From positions 1 to 64,000 of the forward strand of contig CAUJNA010002791.1 of the NCBI GenBank assembly GCA_963377175.1: a stretch of DNA of 64,000 bases, read 5' to 3'. A model generated the notes under the pieces. The model saw only the letters and a program-made list of their open reading frames with translations, was not told the origin of the DNA and ran no database searches. Position 1 is the first letter of the stretch. Every line of letters begins with the position of its first letter. The stretch is from Effrenium voratum (lineage: Eukaryota; Sar; Dinophyceae; Suessiales; Symbiodiniaceae). The translations under genes were made by a program, and so were the position numbers. Below are positions 26,980 through 37,399 of the stretch, one piece after another.

Positions 26980-28919
26980 CTATCGTTTGCTTGCTGATAT
27001 TTTCTTTGCCGGCGGCTTTCCCGACCTCTTCCTCCTTGCCCACTTCTTTTGCGCAACATAGTTGCTATTGGGGTGCGCTATATGTGTAGGAAACGGAGCC
27101 AAATGTTGCAAGCTCCTCAGCAGGAACGTAGGAGTCTGTTGCAAAAACTTTGGTTGACGCAAAGTAGGAAGAGTCTCGTTGCGAGGGATGCTCTCCAGAA
27201 GCACCAGTTCGACGCTCACGTTAACAGCAGTCCTGGGCTGACTGAACTTCCCAAGGCTGAACGCATCGGGGCCAGCTTGCTCTGACACAAGTAGGCACAG
27301 CCATCCAAGAACTTCTTCAGCTCGAGAAAAGGCACCACGCCTGGCTGTAGCGCTGCATGTGACTCCCAGTGTTGAAATAACTTGAAGCATATCTTCTTTC
27401 TTCTTTTTGTTCTTCGCCTGTATCAGGCGAACCAAGGGCATATTGCTTCCATGCCTCCTCCGAAGCAAGATAATGTCAGCACCTTGAGCACTGGGCCCAT
27501 TGCGCAGCACCACCGTCTGGCTGGCATTCAAAGCTGCCAGAACCTCCTGAAACTGTTCTCGCGGCACGCCTGGCATGTTCAGCTGGTTCAACTGCGGAGG
27601 CATCGCATGTGGTAGAGTCAAAGCGATGGCCTTCCGGCCCGTCAGCACCTCTGAGAAGCGCCTTTCCGCCTCCATTATGACCGCCTCCAGCGAATCCCCG
27701 TCCTGCGGGACTACCTCGGGCACATCGAAAGCTGCCAACAGCATGTGCGCCAAAGCGGGTGAAGACTGGAAATCAGGTGATCCCGATACGTCTTGCTTTG
27801 CCGATCTTGTTCAAGGATACCTTGGGCTTGGCTATAGTTTGAAACGTTGCACAGCCCGAGGCTTACACACTCTACAGCTTCTTGAAGCGTCGGCATCATG
27901 TCTGGTGTCAGAAGGTCGGCGTGCATTAAAAGTTTGAGCGCCCGGTTGGCAATGTCCTCGCGTTCTTTAGCAGTCTTCAATCGCTGCAAGCCGTTCGTTG
28001 CTCTGTGCATCAAGGGCACGTAGCAGCCCGTGGCTGCTGGGTAGCGCTTCCACATTGAGCCTGCGCTCTTGGGGCTGACCTCCTTTGGTGCCCACGTGAA
28101 ATGGCGCATTTCAATCATGAACCATGCCGTTCGGGCATTGCTGAGGTATGGGCGCAGGGATGCGACTTGCAAGTCCTTCAAGCTCACGCCCGTGTCCTTT
28201 TGTAACTCGTGTGTCACCAGGCTGTCGAGATATGTCGTGCCCTGGACAACGCCAACGTGCGTCAATGGATCAGAACTGAGTTTACCTGGAGTGCCCAGAA
28301 TGTACGCAGCAGCCGTTCCGGCCATGACAAGCTGAGCAGATGTGCAATACCTTTCTAGCTCCAAGTAGATCTCATCTTGTACTGAGGCGATGCCACGAGC
28401 CAGTTCTATGCACTTGCTAATCTCATCAATGACAAACACGATGGTGCCAAGGTCTTGTTCGTTCCGGCTTGAATTGCCAAACCATGCTTCAACCACCTTC
28501 TCATGTTGCCAAAAAGCACCCTTGATCTGCGCGAAGAGCACGCTGAGATTCCAAGTCTTACACAAGTTATTGCGATTGTCAATTTCCTGTTGCTGGTGTA
28601 GTCTCCTGATGTTGTCGAGGATTGGGTCGTCATCGTCAATAGTCTTGCTGAAGACGCGAACTATGCATGAATTATTGCGTAACTTCAGAGCTGGCGCAAG
28701 CTGAGACTGCAGGGTCTTCCCGCTGCCACTTTCACCATAGAAGACGGGAATACAGCGCTTGCCCTTCCTCTTGCCGATTGCCACATCCACCACTTCGCCG
28801 GCGACTGTGCTTTTCAAGAGCTGCGCATCTTCAATGTACCCACATTTTGGTATGTCTGTTAGGAGCCTGTACACCCAAACATGCTGGTATTTGAACTCTG
28901 GATAGCTGCTGTCGTTCAC
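26980..28919 (-). pseudogene. RHS/Crinkler-type P-loop NTPase plus PD-(D/E)xK-like nuclease, frameshifted
   Basis: Frame 1 (28919 to about 27775) has a P-loop YGESGSGKT (residues 61-69) and Walker B IVFVIDEIS (160-168), with AGTAAAYILGTPG and a C-terminal helical region. Frame 2 (27753 to 26980, really from about 27775) continues with HMLLAAFDVPEVVPQDGDSL and a possible nuclease core, GADIILLRR... RLIQAKN, resembling the D...QxK signature, then a basic tail (ARRKRSGKPPAKK). This NTPase-then-restriction-nuclease order is that of RHS and Crinkler-type eukaryotic effectors and their transposon ancestors. There is no ATG at the left boundary; a stop lies just upstream of the frame, so the N-terminus is lost or shifted into the tandem repeats at 28960-30510. 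The product would be about 650 residues. Confidence 0.55.
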
Positions 28920-28959
28920 GAGGTCTGCAAAGGTCAGCGCCTTTCAGCGCACGGGCTGC

Positions 28960-30510
28960 CATGAAACATGCCAACTGACGTAACACTGAACGCAAAACTG
29001 GGCGTTAAAAGAAGCGTGACTAGCCCGCGGCGGACCATCGCAATCCGATCCTGTGCCGGAGCACCCCGTGCCATGGAGACAACTTCAATGAACACGTCGA
29101 TGGCCTCAGCTTTCTGGGTTGCCAAAAGAAAGTCAAACAGGAACTGCAGAGGCCCCCGTAGCACAACGTGGGCGAGCGTCTCCTTTCAAGAGGTCTTCTT
29201 TGGCGTTCAAATCGACAAGCGCCGACAGCATGGCACCTGCCAGCGCCGTCCCCGCCACATCTGGCTAACTTTCCCACAGCTCCAAGGCCGCGGCGGGCCA
29301 TCGCAATCCGATCCTGTGCCGGAGCACCCCGTGCCATGGAGACAACTTCAATGAACAGCCTGGCCTGATCGTCCTTCAGATTTTCTAGCTGCTTCTTGAT
29401 TACGTCGATGGCCTCAGCTTTCTGGGTTGCCAAAAGAAAGTCAAACAGGAACTGCAGAGGCCCCCGTAGCACAACGTGGGCGTCTTTGGCGTTCAAATCG
29501 ACAAGCGCCGACAGCATGGCACCTGCCAGCACCGTCCCCGCCACATCTGGCTAACTTTCCCACAGCTCCAAGGCCGCGGCGGACCATCGCAATCCGATCC
29601 TGCGCCGGAGCACCCCGTGCCATGGAGACAACTTCAATGAACAGCCTGGCCTGATCGTCCTTCAGATTTTCTAGCTGCTTCTTGATTACGTCGATGGCCT
29701 CAGCTTTCTGGGTTGCCAAAAGAAAGTCAAACAGGAACTGCAGAGGCCCCCGTAGCACAACGTGGGCGAGCGTGGTCTTCTTTGGCGTTCAAATCGACAA
29801 GCGCCGACAGCATGGCACCTGCCAGCGCCGTCCCCGCCACATCTGGCTAACTAGCCCCAAGGCCGCGGCGGACCATCGCACCGATCCTGCGCCGGAGCCC
29901 CCCGTGCCATGGAGACAACTTCAATGAACAGCCTGGCCTGATTGTCCTTCAGATGTTCTAGCTGGTAGCACAACGTGGGCGAGCGTCTCCTTTCAAGAGA
30001 CACCAGTAGGTTGCCCGCAGAGCAGCCTACGGCAACCAATGCCTTCAAATGTTTAACGCCTCACAGGTAATACACTTGGCGCTTGGTCGAACACGCTCTG
30101 TTGACCGCGGGGGGCATTTGAGAAGGCTCCGCAAGGGGGTGCAGACACGGGGAAAAGGACACGCATTGTCTTTCCCCCTGCACCCCCGAGCCTTAACTTC
30201 CAAGCAACGCCTTATAAAGAAAAAGAGCGAGCGCTTTCATTTGTCGGTCGTTCTCTTTTGTCTCTTGATGCATGTTCCCTTACGGATTGAAGCCGTGATC
30301 AAGATTCTAACAGCTCTTTTTTGTTGCTATTAGAGCTTGTGTGGAATCGTGATTCAGGTTCTTGTCATGCATGCGGGTACGATTGAATCAAGCGCCGACA
30401 GCATGGCACCAGCGCCGTCCCCGCCACATCTGGCTAACTTTCCCACAGCTCCAAGGCCGCGGCGGACCGTCGCAATCCGATCCTGTGCCGGAGCACCCCG
30501 TGCCATGGAC
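28960..30510. repeat. ~286-bp tandem repeats upstream of the NTPase gene
   Basis: The phrase around CCGTGCCATGGAGACAACTT recurs at about 29065, 29331, 29617, 29904 and (diverged) 30500. Spacings are 263, 286 and 287 bases and then a longer gap. On the minus strand each unit encodes PLQFLFDFLLATQKAEAIDV and LFIEVVSMARGAPAQDRIAM, a helical segment. The units may be duplicated 5' exon sequence of the NTPase gene. Deletions at unit edges (for example near 29165-29200 and 29950) break the frame. Confidence 0.8.
30305..30395 (+). repeat. Dispersed ~85-bp repeat, copy 1
   Basis: The segment with GCTATTAGAGCTTGTGTGG and CATGCATGCGGGTACGATTGA matches the reverse complement of 42592-42680 over about 85 bases with scattered substitutions. 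Origin unknown; possibly a SINE or MITE end. Confidence 0.7.
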
Positions 30511-31700
30511 ACCCGGCTTCACTCCGAAGCCCCGGGCCTTATCAGCGCCTGCATTGTCAAGCTTCCGCTTGGTATCTCTGATGGCCTCAGCTTGCTCCCA
30601 GACTGCGGCTGCCCGGAAGCAATGGCAAGGCGTGCAGTCGAGCGGCGGCAGCAGCCTTCAGGTTCACGAGGTACTTTATCAGGCGACTCTTGGGGCCGAT
30701 TGGAATATTGAGCTTTTCAGTGATTGACATATCCAGAAGTTGCGAGCCATCAGACCCTGTGTTTTCCAGCACACTGACCACCTCAGCAAAGCATGCTTTG
30801 ATGGGCAAAGCCAACATCATGCAACAGCGCTACCTGGCCCAACAGCTTGCTTTCTTTGAAGAAGTTCCGGATCCATGTCAACACCTGCAAGAACAAAACG
30901 CGAGCGGGGCAAGGCAGGGATCAAAACAGATGACACTCGGAAGGCTCGAAGACACCTCCATGTCGTTGTAGTTTTGAACCTGATCGTGCTCCGCGGCACG
31001 GTTGTTCACCTTACAGAAAAGCAGGGTCACCACGCCGAAACGACAAACCATTCTTGCCTCGTCATCTTCATTGTCGTCACCTTCACCAGGTTGGCTATCA
31101 GCCTGAGTTTGTCCGGATGAGCTTAACACATTCTTCTCAGTTTTGGCCCCCCGCCTTGCTCGCGGCTCCGCGTGCAATGGGCGGCTTACGCGCCCACACG
31201 CCCGCAGGACAAAAAGCGCGGCTTGCTTGAAGCTGCTCGGGATCCTCTCTAACACTGGCTGAGCCGCGCCTGTCTAAGGCCCTGGCTGACACGCCCAAAG
31301 CAATGCCAGCAGCGCCAGCACGCGACCAATCTTGCGCGATGCTGGAGTCCTTGCCACGGCTGCGCTCGTCCTACAGCTGTCCTCAAGAAGGCTCGAGCAA
31401 GAAGCGACTGAATGACATCAAAGAAGCCATGATCCCCGACTCCCTTCTGTCATCTTGGGTTGGCTGCTGGTCCGGAGGCATCTGGGTGCCACACGCAGAG
31501 TGCGTTGACAAAGGACACATGATATCGCCTGCCAGGACAGCGAGATCCACAAGCGTGCGTAGCTAAAATCTCTCTGGCAGCAGAGAACAGAACGTGCGCG
31601 CGAGCTTGCCAGGAACGCGGGTTCTCTGTGAATCTGTGAAGGCCAGACATATGAGACTGGGAACGTGAAACCCTGAATACTTGAATAATCTTGAATCCAT
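30511..31700. other. No gene seen
   Basis: Mixed-composition DNA with only short frames. A purine-rich stretch and isolated helical-looking codons (about 30690-30960, plus strand) do not make a convincing exon. Confidence 0.4.
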
Positions 31701-31714
31701 GCGGCTCGGGCGCG

Positions 31715-31960
31715 CCAGCGTGAGAACGTGAGAACGTGAGTGCGTGAGTTGAGCCCACCCCAGCAAAGTTTCACGGACTCACGCCCTCACACCTGTGCGG
31801 GGGACTACCAGCAACAGGGATTCACGCACTCACGCCCTCACACCGGGCGCGAGCCCACGCCAGCAGACAGCAGAGTTTCACGGACTCACGCCTTCTCACT
31901 CGTTACCGCGGGCCCCCAGATTCACGAATTCACGCTAGGCCCCCCGTCATCCCAATTTCA
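31715..31960. repeat. TTCACGGACTCACGCCCTCACAC repeats
   Basis: Irregular repeats built on TTCACG(G/C)ACTCACGCC, with related GTGAGAACGTGAG units just before (31721-31750). No coding potential. Confidence 0.7.
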
Positions 31961-32159
31961 CGATTGTAGGCCCCCGGGCCCCGAAACCCATACATCAAAG
32001 CCTTTCCCCCCCCTGAAACCCTCTGCCCTAAACCCGTGCGCGCCAAGATTCCAGAAAGCAAGCCGCCATTTACAGCCCGAACGTAAGAGAGGGGCCCGGG
32101 GGTCCGGAAAACGGAGAAGGGCCCAGGGCCATCTAGAATGTGCAGGGCACTCCTGAGCA

Positions 32160-32570
32160 CGCAGACCAAACCTCACTGCCTCGGAGCCCACTTGACCCAA
32201 ACCCCGAAACCTTGCAGGCAAAACCTCGCTGCCTCAGAGCCCAACCCACCTGCAATCTCACAGACAACCCTGAAACCTTTGCAGTCTCCGGCGTTCGTCA
32301 AAGATGAAGATGGCGAAGGCGACCTGAGCGCAAGCAAGGGGCACAGGACGCTTTAGAATTACAGGAAGGGGGCGCGCAAGGAACTCTAAAATTACAAGCA
32401 CTGGCAAGGACGGTGCAACACGACTGAACCTCGCTGCCTCGGAGCCCCAACCCACCTGCAACTCCCTGAAGCCTTGCGGCACGCAAACTTGCAGACCTGG
32501 CCGCCTCGGAGCCCCAACCACCTGCAACCCCTAAACAACCCTGAAGCCTCTGTGGTCCCCGGCGCTTGCT
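32160..32570. repeat. Tandem CCTCGCTGCCTCGGAGCCC repeats
   Basis: Four imperfect units of roughly 70-110 bases: AACCTC(A/G)CTGCCTCGGAGCCC, ACCCACCTGCAA, then a variable tail with CCTGAA(A/G)CCTTGC. Non-coding. Confidence 0.75.
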
Positions 32571-33071
32571 CACTACCTCCCTGTGTCAGGGCTTGTGTGT
32601 GCTTGCTGCTTTGTTTAATTGTGGTAGCTCGGCTCCCTTTTCTTTTCGGAATCAAAGCCTTGCTTCTCCGTTGCCCGTTCATGCTGCCGTGCTCATGCAT
32701 GCCAAAAGCAACAGCAAGAAAACCAAGCAGGCCATGCCAAAAACTCAAGCAAAACTCATGCAAAATCACGCCAAATCAAAAATCATGCCAGAACATGTAA
32801 ACATGCAAGCCACTCCAAAATCCATGCCCTAAAACAAGCGCAAAACATGCAAAATCACGCAAATACCATGCCAATATTCATGTAACGCACATGAAATGCC
32901 TTTGAGGTTTTTTTTGGAGACCTGGATGTTTTTTACTTGCTTTGAGGCGTCGTCGTCGTCAGGTCTATACCAGGGCGCTGCGGGGACCCTGGGTTCAGCC
33001 CATCCTACATCCAGTCGCCCGTGCTCGGACCACGGAAAACGCCCGCCCCCTGCTACAAAACCGCCGGCAAA
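32571..33071. other. No gene seen
   Basis: An A-rich part with repeated CATGC(A/C)AAA words (32690-32890), then a short open frame leading into the next gene. Nothing else recognised. Confidence 0.4.
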
Positions 33072-33600
33072 ATGCAAACTCCAGCGAACATTGTCGTGGA
33101 CAAAGCGGCGTGCCTTGCGAACGGCAGCACCATCCTGCCCGTCAAAACTTTTACGGGCCCCCTCACCTGGATGTCGGAAAACTACCTGCGCGTTTTGTGG
33201 AAACCAGCCCCACACCCGGAAACCCGCGACCCAAAGCGCGCCACTTCGAAAATCTGGAAGGCGAGGTGCAAAGGCAAATTCCGAGCCAACCCCTGCCCAA
33301 CGGCACGTACCTGACCGGCTACGACCTAAAAGAAAAATTGTGCTCATGTCTAAAGCAAGCGCAGCGCGGCACCGAGTACCTGAAAGTCAAAATCGATTTC
33401 GGAAAAGCGCGCTTTTTCGAGGATTCCCAGCCTGCCAAGGCCACGCCCGAAGAGCTTGAAAACAGGACAATGCGCGTGGTAGTGCGGGTCCGGCTGGTCT
33501 GGGTGGCGCCCGCCCAAGTGGGCCTGTCCCTGGAAGTTTCCGGCGTCACGCGCCGAAAGCTGAGGACGACCTGTCCTGTCCCTTCACGGCCGCCTAGACC
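33072..33600 (+). pseudogene. Homologue of the putative PLV DNA-binding protein
   Basis: ATG at 33072 (MQTPANIVVDKAACLANGST). The N-terminal half (KTFTGPLTWMSENYLRVLWK) aligns in pattern with the relic at 19878 (VCKVNVEVLWEPG), and the second half, in another frame after about 33235 (FENLEGEVQRQIP, LKVKIDFGKARFFED, TMRVVVRVRLVWVAP), matches the KCKIDLERCLFW...FEVRHLMLEP half. It is more diverged than the other two family members, so it comes from a different PLV. A further open frame continues to 33844 without recognisable content. Confidence 0.4.
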
Positions 33601-33714
33601 TAAAGAAGCGCAGCACAGGCTCCCAACGCACCAGCCAAAAACTCGTCGGACCGGTTCCCCCGCTCGGTCCGACCATTTTTTTGCCCGTCGCTTGTGGCAA
33701 ACCCACACACGAAC

Positions 33715-34310
33715 ATGGCATCACTCGCACGCCAGCAAGCTCAGATCCGCGCGGCCATCGCCGCGGACGCACGCCCGCGCACCACCGTGGCTGGAGCCGT
33801 CGCAAGCGGCGCAACTGTTCTTCCAGGACAAGTCTACAGAATAGCTAACCCATGTGCCCGTGAGGGGCAGGAACGCTGGCCAGGCCTCGACATGCTGCCA
33901 ACGCGCCTGAACGACACTCTGTCACAGCAAGAGATCCTGGCCCGCATCAAGCAGGACGTCTTCGCTGAAGGGCTTGGCGCGCCGCCGTTTCATCTCCAGT
34001 CTTCCTGTTGGACCCGGACGGCCACGCGCTGGACAAATTCGAGCCCGCCGTCAAGGAAGCTCGAGCCCTGGCCTACGCGCCTACTTCTACAAGTCTGCCA
34101 GGTCATTACCGGCGGCCTGGACGAAGCGGCGATGTACCGACACGAGCAGCGGGAAACCCAACAGCTCCGGCAGCACGGCCAAGAGCCCGAGACTCCCAGA
34201 GTGAGAGTACATTATGTGTCTCGGCAAAGTGGCCGTGGGTTCCAGAAAAAGCATATGAGGCAAGTCAATTCAAAGTGCCACAACCTCGAGTAGGCAATCT
34301 GGATTTGTAA
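33715..34310 (+). pseudogene. Unrecognised ORF in PLV-like context
   Basis: ATG at 33715 (MASLARQQAQIRAAIAADAR). The first frame runs through LDMLPTRLNDTLSQQEILAR to about 33975; coding-like sequence then continues in a second frame (LLDPDGHALDKFEPAVKEAR). GC-rich codons and the position 100 bases after a PLV-type protein suggest viral origin. No motif known to me. Confidence 0.3.
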
Positions 34311-35278
34311 GCCACGGTGCGGTTTCTGAAGATCCGCACTACAGTGAAAAGCAGCAAAGTTCAAGTTCTCCAGGAAGAAGAAGAGTTGCATTTTGTTCAT
34401 CATCATGTAGGCGGGAGTGGTGAATTCCACCTTTGTGTAAAACAAAGGTAATGGCATGCTGGTTTGTGCGAACCCACAAGCTGATCTCAATATCCCAAAA
34501 AGGCCTTACTACGAGGTCAAAGAGGAAAGAAAAGTCCGGGGATTTTTAATGGCAGGCGCACAACCTCCCCAAAAAGCCCAATCGGGGGACCTATTGAGGA
34601 AATCTGAAGAGTTGCGAATGGCCACGGACAGCCAGTGCCACTGGCGGGCCTGGCCCTTGCGCGCGTCCTGCGCACACTATTGTCTCCTTGCCCGCACAGG
34701 ACACACGGGCGGGGCGGATTGATTGAGAAGCGAGGTAGCGGATTCAAGGCGCCCATCACGACGGAGCGCAGGCGGGGAAAGCGACACACGGCCGGAAGGG
34801 GCGAAAGGCGCTGCAGAACAATACCAAAACTTGCCGCAGCAAGAGGAACGTGCCGCATCCATTCAATTTCAAGGTCAATGTGACGGGCAGCTAGGGCCCC
34901 AGCGAAGAAACCGCAGGGAAAATACTTACTGCTGAGCCCGCAACGCAGCGGGAGCAGGAGCAGCGGCAGCACGCAGATACCAGACGGTGGGAAGCCACGC
35001 AGAGGCGGACGGAAGAGCGAGGAGAACACAGGCAGCATGTGCAGAAAGGCTGCAATGTGGAGTGTCCGGAGGCGCTGGGCCACGGGGCCTGCGCCTGCAG
35101 CACTTGGAGCGGGACGCCGAGCTGGACGTTCCGCTTTAAGAGCCACGTGGACAACCTTCTCCCGCGAGTGGGGCCACTGCTTCGGTACGTGACCACCTAC
35201 AACACAATGTTCAGCGACAGCTTTGCGGACGAGATGTTGGCGGACACCGGCGCCTCCGGCTACAGCTACGCGCTGCAT
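34311..35278. other. Broken coding fragments, origin uncertain
   Basis: Plus-strand snippets in shifting frames look coding: PYYEVKEERKVRGFLM (34513-34560), GLIEKRGSGFKAPITTERR (34719-34775) and LRYVTTYNTMFSDSFADEML (35178-35240). The last recalls segments of helicase-bearing mobile elements, but I cannot assign a family. Confidence 0.3.
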
Positions 35279-35432
35279 GCTTCTTTGCAGAGCACGCTCC
35301 TTTGCAGAGCACTCAAAACACTCTCCTGTGCAGAGCACGCTCCTTTGCAGAGCACTGAGCATGCTCTTCTGCAGAGCACGCTTGCAGAGCACTCTCCTTT
35401 GCAGAGCACACTTCTTTGCAGAGCACGCTCCT
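35279..35432. repeat. 17-nt TTTGCAGAGCAC array, second locus
   Basis: About seven degraded units of the same repeat as at 23368-23665, ending directly at a foldback element. Confidence 0.85.
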
Positions 35433-35586
35433 CAAGGTTGCACTTTAAGCAAGGTCAAGCTTTGCCAAAGAAACCCCTTTTCTCTTTTTTTTGAACCCTT
35501 TTTTTGGGACCCCTTGTTTTCTTTTTTTTCTTTCTTAGCTCAAGGTTGGCTTGCTTAAAATGCAACCCCCCTCTAAAGAGAGAGAA
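35433..35586. mobile_element. Shortened foldback element, reverse orientation
   Basis: CTCAAGGTTGCACTTTAAGC and its approximate inverse (GGCTTGCTTAAAATGCAACC) flank a T-rich core with AAACCCCTTTT and GGGACCCCTT, the reverse complement of the core at 23910-24000. The terminal CCCTCTAAAGAGAGAG (35570-35585) matches the ends of the larger element. The outer arms are truncated to about 30 bases. Confidence 0.65.
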
Positions 35587-35679
35587 ATATTTTCTGTTTG
35601 TGAAAACACAACTAAAAAACAAATTAGCTTTGGTGAATCAGCTTTGGTAAGCTTCGTCTCTGCAAGTACTCTCCTTTGC

Positions 35680-35752
35680 AAAGCACGCTTCTCTGCAGAG
35701 CAGGCTTCTTTGCAGAGCACTCTCCTCTACAAAGCCGCTTCTTTGCAGAGTC
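35680..35752. repeat. 17-nt TTTGCAGAGCAC array, third locus
   Basis: Four degraded units (CTCCTTTGCAAAGCACGCTT and variants), on the other side of the same foldback element. Confidence 0.75.
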
Positions 35753-35839
35753 TCTCTGTTTAAAAGGCGTTTCTTAAATAAATTCTATTGCACCTAACCC
35801 CCAGATATGCGCCCAAGTTGCATTTCAAGCAAGGTTTTA

Positions 35840-36300
35840 AAGCATAAACTACAAGCTGAAAACCAGCAACACCTACGTGACAGCACGGCACAACGTGCAG
35901 TGTTTTCCAAACTTGCTGAGCTTCTTCTTCTTAGCCACCTTGAGGGTTTGCCGCATTCCACTGACCAGCGGTACTTCATTTATAAACCCAAAAACAATTG
36001 CAGTTAGAAACACGGACGCCGCTACCGCTGGTCCAGCCTGTTTTGTCCAGAGGATAGATCTTTCGGCCAGCGCTTCAACAACTCTTGCAACCGCACCGCT
36101 AAAGGGCCGCAAGTGCAACAACAAGACCGTGAAGGTTTGACAAGATGAACAACTTTAGAAAGCCGCGCGGTGCACCAGACCCATGGGCAAAAGATGCTGC
36201 CGCCGCAGCAAACCTTAAAAAAACAGTTTGCAGACCGACGACTGCCTGTGGTTAAGAACGCCGGAGCTGAGCACACTTTGAAATTCAGAACTTTCCAAGC
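35840..36300 (+). pseudogene. PLV relic 3: major capsid protein, N-terminal half
   Basis: Reads YKLKTSN, TARHNVQCFPN, LRVCRIPLTSGTSFINP, VRNTDA and PACFVQRI in one frame, then NNSR/FRKPR, KMLPPQQ and NAGAEHTLKF in others, all matching the order of the gene at 5656-6942. Several deletions are visible. It is on the plus strand, opposite to its partner relics to the right. Confidence 0.85.
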
Positions 36301-36559
36301 TACCGCGTGCTTCTCTCTGGAAGGTCGGCCCCGGCGCTTTGCCCGCGCGTAGCACAGCTGGAGTACGGTGTGGCGTTGGCAGCGCAGCAGCTTGTTGTGC
36401 ACCAACATTGAAACAAACTTGAAAACCGCGGGTAAGGTTCACGCGTCTTGCTTTTATAGCGCAATCTTGTTGACAGTGCAGAGGAACGCTGTAGAGCTTG
36501 CGCTGACTCTCTTGTACGCCTCTCCATCACGCTGCGCAGCTGCCTGCCGTCCTGCCACG
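36301..36559. pseudogene. PLV relic 3: scrap of the small two-frame gene
   Basis: On the minus strand LQLCYARAKRRG (about 36328-36363) matches the basic tail of the gene at 8225-8514 (PQLRYARAERRG). The remainder up to 36559 is unassigned. Confidence 0.55.
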
Positions 36560-36830
36560 CGTTGCATGAACAGCCGGGTCTCCGAGGGCCGGATTCTTGA
36601 TACGCGGGTTGAAGTGCGCCATGCTCTTAAGATTAGCACCAGCGCGTCGCCCTTTGGAAGCCGTCGCGGAAGCTGTATTTCGTGCAGACCAAGCTGCTCA
36701 AACCATGTTAAAGTGCCCCACGGAAACGTTGTGTAGTTCCGGCTCCGGATGTTGCACGGGATTGTAGGCTTAAACACAATGTTCAGAAGACAACCTTCCA
36801 GCCGCCGCCTTGAACATTTTAACTCTGTGC
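36560..36830 (-). pseudogene. PLV relic 3: C5-type methyltransferase
   Basis: On the minus strand FKPTIPCNIRSRNYTTFPWG, then RRLPKGDALVLILRA and RLFMQRVAG follow residues 34-53, 77-90 and 113-121 of the enzyme at 2123-2776. Catalytic motif IV is lost to a deletion or frameshift (WFEQLGLHEI instead of WASPVCTEY). Non-functional. Confidence 0.75.
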
Positions 36831-36895
36831 TCGGGTAAGCAGTTTTAAGTCCAAGCTGCTGGTGCTGCATCGGGCAATTCTGTTGTTGTATACCT
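36831..36895 (+). pseudogene. PLV relic 3: tail of the D12 methyltransferase
   Basis: CTGTGCTCGGGTAAGCAG and AAGCTGCTGGTGCTGCATCG follow the DNA of 11645-11697 (the LCSGKNSSKPELLVLHQGN end). It lies next to the C5-type methyltransferase relic, so both methyltransferases travelled together in this copy too. Confidence 0.65.
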
Positions 36896-36949
36896 TTTCG
36901 CTCCAGGCTATCTCGTTGACCCTGTTTTTGTCGCCAGCACAGAATTGCT

Positions 36950-37130
36950 CCACTCAATTCTGCGCCTGAGATTGCTCTGCGCAACATCGAGCGCAGGGCC
37001 AAGCACAAGGTGACCCGCCCGGAAATCAAGGTCGGGGATATGGTTCGGATTAGGGTTAAGCCGATCGAAAGCAGGGGCTCCTACTCCGGTGCACCAACCA
37101 GGTCCGCGCCAAGCCTGCACCAGGATTTTT
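36950..37130 (+). pseudogene. Integrase C-terminal domain relic (Polinton/retroviral type)
   Basis: From about 36953 the frame reads APLNSAPEIALRNIERRAK, then KVGDMVRIRVKPIESRGSYS. The R-x-x-x-H/K-x-x-x-x-x-x-x-KVGDxVRI arrangement followed by a basic strand is that of the SH3-like C-terminal domain of rve integrases, which in Polintons helps bind DNA for integration. The catalytic core is not found in the window; after SGAPT the frame decays. If right, this explains how these elements entered the genome. Confidence 0.45.
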
Positions 37131-37399
37131 CGGCTGAAATGCCATTGCATCGCTGATGGCCAACGCTGCCCGCCGGCTGCAACTGGCAACGGCAGCACTG
37201 CTGCTGCTTGTGCGCCTGTTTGCTGGTCGTCTAAGCGTGTTGGCCGTGCTGCGCAGACGTTCCGCAATGAATGGAGCGGACCGTCCAAGGCGCGGCCTCG
37301 AGTCTTCTTAACGAACAGGTTCTATTGCATGCAGGGTCCGGTTGGGTTTGCTGCTGTAAAATTGTGCGCATTCCACTCTTGAAGCGCGGTGCTGGTGTA
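37131..37399. other. Degenerate PLV-derived DNA
   Basis: Contains snippets resembling the Ala-rich middle of the PPxY protein (minus strand, QRRSSRAT-like and DGAQAAAD-like codons) but nothing alignable over more than a few residues. Confidence 0.3.
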
